Source: an uncultured Chloroflexota bacterium (lineage in GTDB: Bacteria > Chloroflexota > Dehalococcoidia > Lucifugimonadales > CAJWER01). From it: a stretch of 24,282 nt of DNA. Below, one piece after another: positions 1 through 7,220 of this stretch. The stretch lies in assembly GCA_913030785.1 (NCBI GenBank), contig CAJWER010000011.1:1-24282 (forward strand), written 5' to 3'. Below the pieces are notes generated by a model. The model ran no database searches, was not told the DNA's origin, and saw only the letters and a program-made list of their open reading frames with translations. Numbering within the stretch: position 1 is the first letter of the stretch; each line of letters begins with the position of its first letter. Position numbers and translations under genes: made by a program.

Positions 1-258
1 CTTGGTTGGTTGGTGTAAGATCATACTAACACATAGTAACGGTGGGGCAATGGTCTAACATGAGGTATTTCGGATAATCCACTTGCGCTTGGATACAAGG
101 CACGCAAGTCTGGTTGCTATACTCGTACTAGGAAAGAGTAAATCCTGATCCCACTCCTGTCCTTGCCGCACTTCCTAAGAGCAGCAGAGAGGGTAGGCTG
201 AGAAGCGATACAGTGGGACTAGAGTGCAAAAATGGTGTGAGACAGCATAGGGGTAGAC
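1..258. other. Gene-free left flank of the terminase operon
   Basis: No reading frame of useful length starts or continues here: the three forward frames entering from the left all stop within the first 60 bases. The extreme left end is a short TTGG tandem. An extended -10-like element (TG, one base, TATACT; 115-123) is the best promoter candidate for the terminase operon, but no convincing -35 lies at the right distance, so it is only weakly supported. The last bases carry a G-rich ribosome-site-like stretch (AGGGGT) just before the TTG start at 259. No tRNA or CRISPR structure was recognised. Confidence 0.4.
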
Positions 259-585
259 TTGCCTTTCAAGCCTGGACAGATGAAGCCTGAGGGATCAGGA
301 AGAGCCAAGGGACAGATCAATCACAGCACGAAGCGTCTCAAAGATGCACTCCTCCGAGCTGCTGATGATGCTCATCCCCAGGGTGTACGGGGATGGCTTG
401 TAGAGCTATCCGATAAGGATCCGAAGGCTTTCGCTTCACTCCTTGCGAGGCTACTTCCCACAGAGCAGAGGATTGAAACGGGTCCGACCGTGGTCCTTAG
501 AGACTATACGGGTGGGAAAGGCCCCCAGGCTCAAGAAACTGAAACCGACCCCCCCACCCCCAAAGAAACGAAACTCCTGCAATGA
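259..585 (+). CDS. Probable terminase small subunit (DUF5681-like)
   Basis: A 108-residue protein. It would be the DNA-recognition partner of the large terminase, marking phage DNA for packaging. The N-terminus reads PFKPGQ...SGRAKG, the short Gly/Lys motif typical of DUF5681-type proteins, which phages often encode next to the large terminase. The middle (KDPKAFASLLARLLPTEQ) matches the helical stretch usual in that group. The C-terminal 30 residues are Pro/Thr-rich and probably disordered. I chose the TTG start because it keeps the PFKPGQ motif and follows AGGGGT by a few bases; the ATG at codon 8 would cut the motif. The position upstream of the large terminase supports the role, although two unknown genes intervene. 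The motif is seen; the function is inferred. Confidence 0.55.
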   Translation: MPFKPGQMKPEGSGRAKGQINHSTKRLKDALLRAADDAHPQGVRGWLVELSDKDPKAFASLLARLLPTEQRIETGPTVVLRDYTGGKGPQAQETETDPPTPKETKLLQ

Positions 586-620
586 TTTATCCCCTCCATC
601 CAGAATAAATTGACATTCCA

Positions 621-649
621 ACCTCCCCAAGGGGCCAGGTATATTTTTA
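621..649 (+). terminator. Hairpin with T-rich tail between terS and the next gene
   Basis: An imperfect inverted repeat (ACCT-CCCC / GGGG-CC-AGGT) is followed directly by ATATTTTT, the layout of a weak rho-independent terminator. The tight apex would leave only a four-base loop, and a two-base bulge interrupts the stem. A TTGACA hexamer lies just upstream (610-615), but the TATATT at 640-645 is 24 bp away, too far for a standard promoter. Attenuation between the small terminase and the downstream genes is an inference. Confidence 0.3.
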
Positions 650-680
650 GACTTCAACACAGCAATGGGGGTATTTAGCC

Positions 681-1625
681 ATGGCACCTTTAGGTGGTGG
701 TTATTCAGGCAGTCAGAGTGCTGCCTCCAAGAGTAAGGCTCTGGCTAAGAAACAGTCGGATGCCCGTCTCCAGAGTTTTTTTGACACAATGGGATCGGCT
801 ACGCCGAGGCGCGTGACGAAGGGCAGTGAGTACGACCATCCCTACTACAAGCAGCCTGGGAAGGGTGTACCCGGTCAATACACGCGGGAACAGACCATGG
901 CGGCTTCCAGGGCCGCGCAGGCTTTTACCTACGAAGATGCTCAGAACTACTTTGAGTCAAGCGGTCGGCGTATGGATGCCGGTGACACCTGGGCAGGAAA
1001 GGTTTACGGCCCTCGCACAGGAGGTATTATTGGGTTCGGCCATAGGCCAACAAAGACCGGGAAGATGTCGAATCAGGATCTCTACGACATGCTCGGCCAC
1101 ATGCAAAAGAATGCCCAGCCCAACACCCCGTTGAACCCTATAGGGGTAATGTTCTCTAGTTTTGAAAGCGATCCGTATGGAACGAGTTCCGGCGGGGGCA
1201 TCGACGAGTACAAACAGCGGATGAAGACATGGCCCGGACCGGGTCATCGGCGGTGGGGCGATGCTCAACAGATGGTGCAGGACGGGGCTAATTATGCTGC
1301 CGCCGCAGCCTATGGAGAAGGGCGCACCGCCCGTCCCAGCCAAGTCGATGTCTGGGAAGGCGTAGACCGAAAACCCCCCAAACCAAGAAGCTATTTTAAC
1401 CCTAGCGAGCGACGACCGACAGCGGATCACATCATTGCCCAGCAGGGAGGGGTGTATGCCGAACGAGGCGGTGCTTTGCCTGGAGGTGTGGAAACCTTAC
1501 AGCGCGAAGGGAAAGCCCAGGCGGGCAGTCGATACCGTCGCAAGAGATCCCGCTCCGCTGATATGACAGAACAACCGACCGCTGGAAGTTTACTTGGAGG
1601 CGGGGGCGGCGGGGTACTCGGTTAA
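681..1625 (+). CDS. Unknown protein, first copy of a tandem paralogous pair
   Basis: 314 residues; I do not recognise a family. It is clearly a paralogue of the next gene. Shared blocks in the same order are EYDHPYYKQ, QYTR-x-Q, RTGKMS-x-Q-x-LYD, WGD--QMVQDGANYAAA, RP-QV-VWEGVDRK, RRPTADH, ERGGALPGGVE-LQREGKA and AGSRYRRKRSRS. The N-terminus is Gly/Ser-rich. The C-terminus is strongly basic and then ends in a Gly-rich LLGGG...VLG tail. There is no signal peptide or membrane segment. The basic cluster plus Gly tail resembles the end of the small pre-portal proteins at 5032-5554, so a virion or nucleic-acid-associated role is possible. The TAA stop overlaps a leftover ATG (see 1625-1645). Confidence 0.8.
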   Translation: MAPLGGGYSGSQSAASKSKALAKKQSDARLQSFFDTMGSATPRRVTKGSEYDHPYYKQPGKGVPGQYTREQTMAASRAAQAFTYEDAQNYFESSGRRMDAGDTWAGKVYGPRTGGIIGFGHRPTKTGKMSNQDLYDMLGHMQKNAQPNTPLNPIGVMFSSFESDPYGTSSGGGIDEYKQRMKTWPGPGHRRWGDAQQMVQDGANYAAAAAYGEGRTARPSQVDVWEGVDRKPPKPRSYFNPSERRPTADHIIAQQGGVYAERGGALPGGVETLQREGKAQAGSRYRRKRSRSADMTEQPTAGSLLGGGGGGVLG

Positions 1626-1632
1626 TGGAACG
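1611..1632 (+). repeat. 22-bp direct repeat, copy 1 (end of the first paralogue)
   Basis: This is identical to 2547-2568. It covers the last codons of the paralogue, its TAA stop and the overlapping ATG-GAA-CG that, in copy 2, starts the large terminase. It marks the right edge of a tandem duplication of about 0.9 kb; the left edges also share ATTTAGCCATGGC at both gene starts (near 673 and 1654). Confidence 0.85.
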
Positions 1633-1645
1633 ATACACCACGTAA
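1625..1645 (+). pseudogene. Vestigial large-terminase start (six codons)
   Basis: The overlap TTAATGGAACG at the end of the first paralogue is the same as at the real terminase start (2561). Here the frame reads M-E-R-Y-T-T and stops, while the terminase begins M-E-R-A-E. This is the expected relic if the paralogue was duplicated together with the first bases of the terminase gene. It could still act as a short coupling ORF leading to the 1662 gene, whose SD-like AGAGAGGA follows the stop. Confidence 0.6.
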
Positions 1646-1661
1646 GAGAGGACATTTAGCC

Positions 1662-2561
1662 ATGGCGATTGGAAGTTTACTCGGTGGTGGGTCTGGACAG
1701 GGAAGCCCGGGTGCAGGGCGCGCAGTGAGTAAGGTTAACCAGATGCTCGGGATTCTTGCGTCAGGATCGGCCCGCGCGGTAGCGGAAGGCGGCGAGTACG
1801 ATCATCCCTACTACAAGCAGGAGGGTTCGGGGGGTGATTATGCTGAGGGTGTCCCAGCCCAGTACACCAGAGATCAGAATATCGAGTTTTCAAGGCTCGC
1901 CCAGTCTCTGACCTATCAGGACGCTCGGGCCCTAGGGATGGCACCGGGGACGACTTTGACCTACGCCCAACGGCGGGCCCAGGCAAGAAAATACATGAAT
2001 ACGAGTTGGGGTACATCTAACCGGACCGGGAAGATGTCGAGTCAGCATCTGTATGACTTTCTGCAATTTGCTGTCTCGGATACAAAATACAAACAGGGAT
2101 CGACGAGGTCTATGGAGCGAGCCGTGTATAATTCTGCGGGAAACTCCAGAAACAGAGTTTTTTCAACACACTACGTGCCTCCTGATGGCGCACACTTAGC
2201 CAGGTCATGGGGCGATCCCATTCAGATGGTTCAAGACGGGGCTAATTATGCAGCGGCAGGTGCCTATGGTGCAGGTCGTACAGGCCGTCCTACACAGGTT
2301 AATGTCTGGGAAGGCGTAGACCGAAAACGAACTGGGCAGCAGCAGCGACGACCGACAGCGGACCACCTTACTTCCCAAACGGGAGTGTTCGCCGAACGAG
2401 GCGGCGCTCTGCCTGGGGGTGTAGAGTCTTTGCAGCGTGAAGGGAAGGCACGGGCCGGGAGTCGATACCGTCGAAAGCGATCACGCTCCTCGGCTATTAC
2501 AGAACAACAAACCGATGGAAGTTTACTCGGTGGTGGGTCTGGGGCCGGGGTACTCGGTTAA
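1662..2561 (+). CDS. Unknown protein, second copy of the tandem paralogous pair
   Basis: 299 residues, same block order as the gene at 681. The central region is diverged (for example a GTTLTYAQRRAQARKYMN stretch absent from copy 1) and the ends are well kept. The N-terminus begins GSLLGGG, the same string that closes the first copy, so the Gly motif occurs at both termini here. The C-terminus repeats the basic RYRRKRSRS cluster followed by LLGGG and VLG. An AGAGAGGA ribosome site lies about 8 bases before the ATG. The TAA stop overlaps the terminase ATG (TTAATG), implying translational coupling to packaging. The function is unknown; an accessory packaging or virion protein is only a contextual guess. 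Confidence 0.8.
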   Translation: MAIGSLLGGGSGQGSPGAGRAVSKVNQMLGILASGSARAVAEGGEYDHPYYKQEGSGGDYAEGVPAQYTRDQNIEFSRLAQSLTYQDARALGMAPGTTLTYAQRRAQARKYMNTSWGTSNRTGKMSSQHLYDFLQFAVSDTKYKQGSTRSMERAVYNSAGNSRNRVFSTHYVPPDGAHLARSWGDPIQMVQDGANYAAAGAYGAGRTGRPTQVNVWEGVDRKRTGQQQRRPTADHLTSQTGVFAERGGALPGGVESLQREGKARAGSRYRRKRSRSSAITEQQTDGSLLGGGSGAGVLG

Positions 2562-2568
2562 TGGAACG
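2547..2568 (+). repeat. 22-bp direct repeat, copy 2 (terminase start)
   Basis: Exact copy of 1611-1632. Here the ATG inside the repeat is the real start of the large terminase, so this is likely the ancestral junction and the other copy the duplicated relic. Confidence 0.85.
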
Positions 2569-4015
2569 CGCTGAGATAAGATTGGGTGTTTCTCACTACC
2601 CGGTGCTTGATTCCTTCATGGCGTGCCGCGAGCGTGTCTCCTGCATTATGGGGCCTCTAGGCTCCGGTAAGACCTTTGGCGCAGTGCAGCGTATCCTGGC
2701 GCAGATGACGGAGCAGGAACCCAACGCTCAAGGCATCCGTCCCACCCGCTGGCTGGCTGTCCGCAACACCTACCCCGATCTCATGGGCACCACCGTGAAA
2801 GACTTTCAATCTGTTTTTGAAGGGTTGGGCAAGATGAAGATGGGGGGACTTGAGCCGCCCACGTTCTATGTGCAGTTCCAACTGGAAGATGGCACCCAAG
2901 TCAAGTCCGAAGTGATATTTTTAGCCTTGGATCGAGATGATGCCGTGCGCAAACTGCGTGGCTATCAGATCACCGGCATCTGGTTCAACGAAACCAAGGA
3001 GTTAGTCAAGTCTATTGTGGACATGGCTGACCTACGCCATGGCCGATATCCGTCGATTGTCTCTGGCGGTGTGCGTCCCACGTGGAACGGCATGATCGGC
3101 GACACCAATGCCCCAGACGAAGACCACTGGTACTTCGGTCTGGCCGAGGAAACCAAGCCGAAGGGCTGGACGTTCTTCCGGCAACCCGGTGGAGTCATCC
3201 CTGGAGCTAAGGAAAACGAGTGGATTCCCAACGAAAAGGCTGAAAATCTGGAGAATCTGCCCGAAGGCTACTACACCAACGGCCTGGAAGGCAAAGACCC
3301 CGACTGGATACGGGTGATGCTATCCAATGAATACGGCTTTGTGATCGACGGCAAGCCCGTCCATCCCGAGTATGTGGATTCAGTTCACTGCGCCTCGGAG
3401 AATTTAGAGGTCGATAAGCGGTATCCCCTGATTATTGGTGTGGATTTTGGCCGTACTCCGGCTGCCGCCATTACCCAGTGTATCGAGGACATAGGTCGCC
3501 GTGTCATCATTGACGAGATGACCAGCGAGGACATGAGCGCAGCCGTCTTTGGCCCCGAACTCAAGCGATACCTCGATGCTCACTACCCTGGCATGGAAGT
3601 CGAAGTCTGGTGCGACCCCTCCGGTGGGGCGCAGAGTCAAGCCACTGAAGACACCCCCATCCGTATCATGCGCGCCAGCGGCATCCCCGCCAAACCGTGC
3701 GAAAGCAACAACCCGGATCTCCGGCGTGCCGCCATCTCCAACCCCGCTACGCGGGTCTGCATGGATGGCAAGCCTGCCCTGCTTGTGAGCCCCAAGGCGA
3801 AGATGATCCGCAAGGGACTGATGGGTGGATTCAGTTACCGCCGCATGAAGATTGCCGGCTCAGAGCGATACACCGATGCCCCGGATAAGAATATCTACAG
3901 CCACCCGGTCGAAGCCTGCGAGTATGCCTTGATGGGTGGAGGCGAGGGGCGCGATGCCCTGATGCCCGCACAACGCAACGGGAAAACCCCTTCACAAACC
4001 CACGCAATTTTTTAA
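2561..4015 (+). CDS. Terminase large subunit (ATPase/nuclease)
   Basis: 484 residues. This is the motor that translocates phage DNA into the prohead and cuts it. Visible motifs are a Walker A GPLGSGKT at residues 31-38, a Walker B ending in acidic Glu (GIWFNE, 139-144), and an RNase H-like nuclease start VDFG at 294-297 with Asp295. WCDPSGG carries a second acidic residue, Asp352. A C-terminal DKN-x-YSHP-x-EA-x-EYALMG block (about 442-458) is typical of T7/BPP-type terminases. The length is normal for a two-domain TerL. The start overlaps the stop of the preceding gene. It should work with the candidate small subunit at 259 and the portal at 5556. Confidence 0.93.
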   Translation: MERAEIRLGVSHYPVLDSFMACRERVSCIMGPLGSGKTFGAVQRILAQMTEQEPNAQGIRPTRWLAVRNTYPDLMGTTVKDFQSVFEGLGKMKMGGLEPPTFYVQFQLEDGTQVKSEVIFLALDRDDAVRKLRGYQITGIWFNETKELVKSIVDMADLRHGRYPSIVSGGVRPTWNGMIGDTNAPDEDHWYFGLAEETKPKGWTFFRQPGGVIPGAKENEWIPNEKAENLENLPEGYYTNGLEGKDPDWIRVMLSNEYGFVIDGKPVHPEYVDSVHCASENLEVDKRYPLIIGVDFGRTPAAAITQCIEDIGRRVIIDEMTSEDMSAAVFGPELKRYLDAHYPGMEVEVWCDPSGGAQSQATEDTPIRIMRASGIPAKPCESNNPDLRRAAISNPATRVCMDGKPALLVSPKAKMIRKGLMGGFSYRRMKIAGSERYTDAPDKNIYSHPVEACEYALMGGGEGRDALMPAQRNGKTPSQTHAIF

Positions 4016-4034
4016 CGCACAGTGAGCATTTGAT

Positions 4035-4088
4035 ATGAACGCAACCAACTTTACCGGCAACGGACCCTACATCGGCGAGGGGGGCTGA
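4035..4088 (+). CDS. Possible 17-residue peptide upstream of the proline-rich gene
   Basis: An ATG-to-TGA frame encodes MNATNFTGNGPYIGEGG in the 75-base gap after the terminase. Its stop lies two bases before the ATG at 4091, and its last codons (GAG GGG GGC) supply the SD of the next gene. This is the usual layout of a coupling mini-ORF. Its own ribosome site (AGTGAG) is weak. It may be a true small virion peptide or leader, or chance. Confidence 0.3.
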   Translation: MNATNFTGNGPYIGEGG

Positions 4089-4090
4089 CC

Positions 4091-4630
4091 ATGGCCCACC
4101 CCGGTTCCATCTCCGTAAATCACGAAGCCCTCATCGCTATTAACCCTGATGACCAAAAGTACCTTGATGCTCTGGCGGCGGAGTATCCGTGGATGCTGGG
4201 CAGCGTAATTGAACCGGATGATCCCAACTACGGCGTCATCCCGTCCCAACCTTCGGGTGGGATTTCTTCTTCCCCCACTCTGGGTGTCTATATGGCCCCC
4301 GATTACGAGGCCCGCAGTTCAGCGATGCTGGGTGGCGCTGCGTACCGATATTCCCGCCGAGCGTCTGGTATTCTAGGCATGCCTTCACGCACGGGACCAG
4401 TCCAGAGGGTGGGCTCCAACTATGTCTCCCCGTTTGGGCCTGGGCTCCCCGGCCCTCCCCCTCCCCCTCCCGATCCCGAGGACTATATCCCCACCGGCCC
4501 GCCCCCGGTCCCCGTTATCCCAGGGGAGTCTGCGCCGTACAATCCTTACGATGAGAACCAGCCTGATCGAAGCGACGATCATAATGCGCCTTTTCGGCGC
4601 AGGCGCAGGGCCAGAAGTCTGACGAGATAG
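4091..4630 (+). CDS. Proline-rich small phage protein, unknown function
   Basis: 179 residues. The N-terminal half (about 1-110) is mixed. Residues roughly 115-160 are Pro-rich, with a run of six prolines and PTGPPPVPVIPGE, and are probably extended and disordered. The protein ends in a basic FRRRRRARSLTR tail. There is no membrane segment. The GAGGGGGG ribosome site is 6-7 bases from the ATG. It sits between the terminase and pre-portal genes, where many podoviruses keep minor virion proteins. The basic end resembles the C-terminal clusters of its neighbours, which suggests virion association by inference only. I do not recognise the family. Confidence 0.65.
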   Translation: MAHPGSISVNHEALIAINPDDQKYLDALAAEYPWMLGSVIEPDDPNYGVIPSQPSGGISSSPTLGVYMAPDYEARSSAMLGGAAYRYSRRASGILGMPSRTGPVQRVGSNYVSPFGPGLPGPPPPPPDPEDYIPTGPPPVPVIPGESAPYNPYDENQPDRSDDHNAPFRRRRRARSLTR

Positions 4631-4634
4631 GATA

Positions 4635-5030
4635 TTGAACTACATACGAGAAGAAACGAACCGATTAGAAGCAGCCAAAGAGGTTATGGAATGGGGTTAC
4701 CCGCGACCAATACCAGACGAAGAAGCAGAGCTGGCAATGTGGGTGCGTTCAGGCGATTCGGTCCTGGCTTGGTTTATAGATGGCCCCGGCGAAGAGGAAG
4801 TGATCGTACACTGTTGTGCTAGGAAGGATCGGCGTGGGACCTTGGGTACGCCCCGCGAAATGCTTGCGTTGGAAATCATAGCTGAGTTGATGGGAGCCAA
4901 ACGAATCTATTCGGTTACGGGATTGCCGGGGCAAGACGAGAGAATCCCCCGGAAGGCGATGAGAAGATACCTGCGGATGCGCGGGTGGACACAAACTGAA
5001 TTCGGAAACTACAAAGACCTAGGAGAATGA
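4635..5030 (+). CDS. Small GNAT-like phage protein (possible T7 gp13-type)
   Basis: 131 residues, starting at a TTG five bases after the previous stop; AGATAGGA precedes it. The pattern is an N-terminal helix, then strands (SVLAWFIDG, EVIVHCCARKD), a helix rich in Leu/Glu (MLALEIIAELMG), a strand (RIYSVTGL) and a C-terminal RRYLRMRGWTQTEF segment. This order fits a small N-acetyltransferase (GNAT) fold, including the 'helix, then RGW' ending common in that superfamily. T7-like phages carry a gp13/DUF2833 protein of similar size that has been likened to acetyltransferases. The Gln/Arg-x-x-Gly-x-Gly/Ala acetyl-CoA loop is not clear, so activity is uncertain. Confidence 0.5.
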   Translation: MNYIREETNRLEAAKEVMEWGYPRPIPDEEAELAMWVRSGDSVLAWFIDGPGEEEVIVHCCARKDRRGTLGTPREMLALEIIAELMGAKRIYSVTGLPGQDERIPRKAMRRYLRMRGWTQTEFGNYKDLGE

Positions 5031-5031
5031 A

Positions 5032-5286
5032 ATGGGAACCGGACTGGAATTTGCACTTATAGCGAGTCTCGTATCGACGGTAGTCTCGGCTGCGACACAG
5101 CCGGAGATGCCGGAAATACCTGAACCTGAAATACCGGCTTTGGCTCCTGAAGAAGCCAAGCGAAGTGCGGAAGCGCGGCGCAAAAAAGTCCGGTCTGGTG
5201 GAAGAACTTCCACTCGGCTGACACAACCACTGGGTGGACCGCAGATGGTCCCGCCGACTGGTGCGACGAAGATCACGGGGGGGTAG
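5032..5286 (+). CDS. T7 gp7.3-like small virion/tail-assembly protein, copy 1
   Basis: 84 residues with GGAGAA one turn before the ATG. The N-terminal residues 5-21 are hydrophobic (possible membrane or amphipathic helix). A Pro/Glu segment (PEMPEIPEPEIPALAPEE) follows, then a basic stretch (EARRKKVRSGGRTS), then the tail TRLTQPLGG...KITGG. The basic-Gly ending and the position just before the portal match T7 gp7.3, a minor virion protein that is ejected at infection. The assignment rests on this synteny and my recollection of the gp7.3 tail, not on a search. It is paired with a paralogous copy directly downstream. Confidence 0.5.
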   Translation: MGTGLEFALIASLVSTVVSAATQPEMPEIPEPEIPALAPEEAKRSAEARRKKVRSGGRTSTRLTQPLGGPQMVPPTGATKITGG

Positions 5287-5291
5287 TATGG
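5271..5291 (+). repeat. 21-bp direct repeat, copy 1 (stop/start junction)
   Basis: GATCAC, seven Gs, TAG, T, ATGG; identical to 5539-5559. It contains the end of one gp7.3-like protein, the G-run that serves as ribosome site, and the start codon of the next gene. Confidence 0.85.
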
Positions 5292-5554
5292 GCCTTGCAA
5301 TGTACGACGATCTTGAACGACAGGCACCTGGGGCTGGACGCGCTTTCTTCGGGTCCATCTTCGATAAGCCAATCGCTAAACGAGACGCTCGGTCGAAAAA
5401 GTCGAAGTCGGATACCGCAGCCCGGTATCATAGTTTGGCCCGTGGGGGTAGAGAAGCACGTTCTGGCATAAGGTCTTCCGCGAGGTTGACCCAACCGCTA
5501 GGCGAGACGGAGATGGCTCTGCCGACTGGAGCGGGAAGGATCACGGGGGGGTAG
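5288..5554 (+). CDS. T7 gp7.3-like small virion protein, copy 2
   Basis: 88 residues from the ATG at 5288. A longer frame begins at 5234, but it runs through the coding end of copy 1 and has no ribosome site, so I reject that start. The body (MGLAMYDDLERQAPGAGRAFFG...) differs from copy 1 and lacks its hydrophobic N-terminus. The last third (ARSGIRSSARLTQPLGETEMALPTGAGRITGG in outline) aligns with copy 1 residue by residue. Thus the C-terminal tail was duplicated, or the whole gene was and the N-terminus then diverged. The stop is one base from the portal ATG. Confidence 0.6.
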   Translation: MGLAMYDDLERQAPGAGRAFFGSIFDKPIAKRDARSKKSKSDTAARYHSLARGGREARSGIRSSARLTQPLGETEMALPTGAGRITGG

Positions 5555-5559
5555 TATGG
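5539..5559 (+). repeat. 21-bp direct repeat, copy 2 (portal start)
   Basis: Exact copy of 5271-5291. Here the ATG is the start of the portal gene, and the run of seven Gs is its ribosome site. Confidence 0.85.
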
Positions 5560-7220
5560 CTAAGAATGTCGAAGATTGTTTACGGCGTCTAAATGAACTT
5601 GAGGGCCGACGCCACAACTGGGATAGCCACTGGCAAGAAGTGGCTGAACGGGTGTGGCCGGCGGCGGATGAGTTCCTGACATCGAGAGGTGTAGGCGAAA
5701 AGCGAAGCACCAAGATATATGACGCGACGGCTGCGATGGCGCTGGAGAAGTTTGCTGCCGCCTTGGAGTCCATGCTCACGCCTCGGGCTCACAAGTGGCA
5801 CTCACTACGCTCTACGGATGAGAACTTGAACCGTGATCCTGCGGTAAAGGTCTGGTTTGAAGAAGTGGCGCGCATCATGTTCCAGGCGCGCAACTCTCCT
5901 AACGCTGGGTACTACTCCCAAATGCACGAGGGCTACAAGTCCCTGGGTGCTTTTGGTAACTCGTGTCTATTCGTAGACGAGCCGAGAGAGGGTCGCGGTG
6001 GAGTCACCTATGTCCAGTGTCATGTGGGCTCTGTGTATATCGAGATCAACCCGGCTCGGCGTATTGATACCATCTACCGCAAGTACACGATGAGCGCGAA
6101 GGCTGCCGCGCAGGAGTGGGGCAGCAAGAACCTTCCGGACAAGATTGCCAAGGCGCTAGAACAACCGGACCAGCTCTACAAGCAGTTTGAGTTTTTGCAC
6201 GTTGTGATGCCTCGGACGGACTATGACAAAGAGCGGAAAGACGCGGAGGGTATGCCGTGGCTCTCGTACCATATCGGCATTGATGACAAGGCCATGATCG
6301 ATGAGGGCGGCTATCACGAGATGCCGTATCTCTACTCCCGCTACACGGTGAATCCCACCGAGATGTACGGGCGATCCCCGGCCATGCTTGTCCTGCCTGC
6401 GATCAAGATGGCCCAGGAGATGCAGAAGACCTTCATCCGAGCGGGTCACAAGATCGTGGACCCGCCCCTACTGCTTCACGATGACGGGGTATTGGGCACG
6501 GGTAGCAAGCAGGTACGACTCACGCCCGGAGGACTCAACTACGGCGGCGTGGACGCCAATGGTCGCCCGCTGATCCAGCCGCTTCAAACCGGGGCACGCC
6601 TGGACATCACCGAGGGGATGCTGGAGAAAGAGCGTGCCGTTATCAACGATGCGTTTCTGGTCACGTTGTTCCAGCTCCTGCTGGACAAGCCCTACATGAC
6701 GGCGACCGAGGCGCTGATCCGCGCCCAGGAGAAGGGTCAGCTTCTGGCCCCCACCGTGGGCCGGCAGCAGTCGGAGATGTTGGGTCCGCAAATCCATCGT
6801 GAGTTCTCCATTCTTCAGCGCCAGGGGATGCTGCCCCCGATACCGCAGCCTCTGCTTGAGGCTGGCGGGGAGTATGAGATTGGCTACGAAAGCCCTTCCA
6901 TGCGGATGCAGCGCACCGAGGAGCTGGTGGGAATCCAGCGGACGATGGAGATGGTGGCCCCGTTTGCCGAGGCAGACCCGAGCATCATGTCCATCTTCAA
7001 TGCGGAGGAGATCATTCGTCTCTCCGCCGACATCAATGGAGCCCCAGCCACCATACTGAAGACTCCAGATGAGATGGAGCAGTTGCGGAAACAACAGCAG
7101 CAGCAAGCGCAGCAGCAGCAGATGATGGCGGCCATGACACAAGCCGCGCCTGCGATGAAGGATATGGCGCAGGCCCAGGCGACCCAGGCAGCGATACCGG
7201 CGGAGGCAGGCGGTGCGTGA
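5556..7220 (+). CDS. Portal protein (T7 gp8-like head-tail connector)
   Basis: 554 residues, close to the 530-560 usual for T7-type connectors. It forms the dodecameric ring at the unique vertex through which DNA enters and leaves. The N-terminal region (RRHNWDSHWQEVAERVWP, then STKIYDATAAMALEKFAAALESMLTP) is the characteristic opening of the head-tail connector family. The central VNPTEMYGRSPAMLVLPAIKMAQEM and the block around KPYMTATEALIRAQEKGQLLAP are also typical. The C-terminus from about residue 509 is Gln-rich (KQQQQQAQQQQ) and then Ala-rich, probably disordered. Its start lies in the 21-bp repeat, and its stop overlaps the GTG start of the next gene. Confidence 0.92.
   Translation: MAKNVEDCLRRLNELEGRRHNWDSHWQEVAERVWPAADEFLTSRGVGEKRSTKIYDATAAMALEKFAAALESMLTPRAHKWHSLRSTDENLNRDPAVKVWFEEVARIMFQARNSPNAGYYSQMHEGYKSLGAFGNSCLFVDEPREGRGGVTYVQCHVGSVYIEINPARRIDTIYRKYTMSAKAAAQEWGSKNLPDKIAKALEQPDQLYKQFEFLHVVMPRTDYDKERKDAEGMPWLSYHIGIDDKAMIDEGGYHEMPYLYSRYTVNPTEMYGRSPAMLVLPAIKMAQEMQKTFIRAGHKIVDPPLLLHDDGVLGTGSKQVRLTPGGLNYGGVDANGRPLIQPLQTGARLDITEGMLEKERAVINDAFLVTLFQLLLDKPYMTATEALIRAQEKGQLLAPTVGRQQSEMLGPQIHREFSILQRQGMLPPIPQPLLEAGGEYEIGYESPSMRMQRTEELVGIQRTMEMVAPFAEADPSIMSIFNAEEIIRLSADINGAPATILKTPDEMEQLRKQQQQQAQQQQMMAAMTQAAPAMKDMAQAQATQAAIPAEAGGA

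Noticed and set aside
610..645. Promoter from TTGACA and TATATT before the 681 gene
   Set aside because: The spacer is 24 bp, well beyond the 16-19 bp needed; the region is better described as a possible terminator hairpin with T-rich tail.
5234..5554. Longer 106-residue version of the second gp7.3-like protein
   Set aside because: The first 18 residues run through the end of the upstream gene in another frame and are nearly all Arg/Ser; the ATG at 5288 has the G-run ribosome site and lies in the junction repeat.
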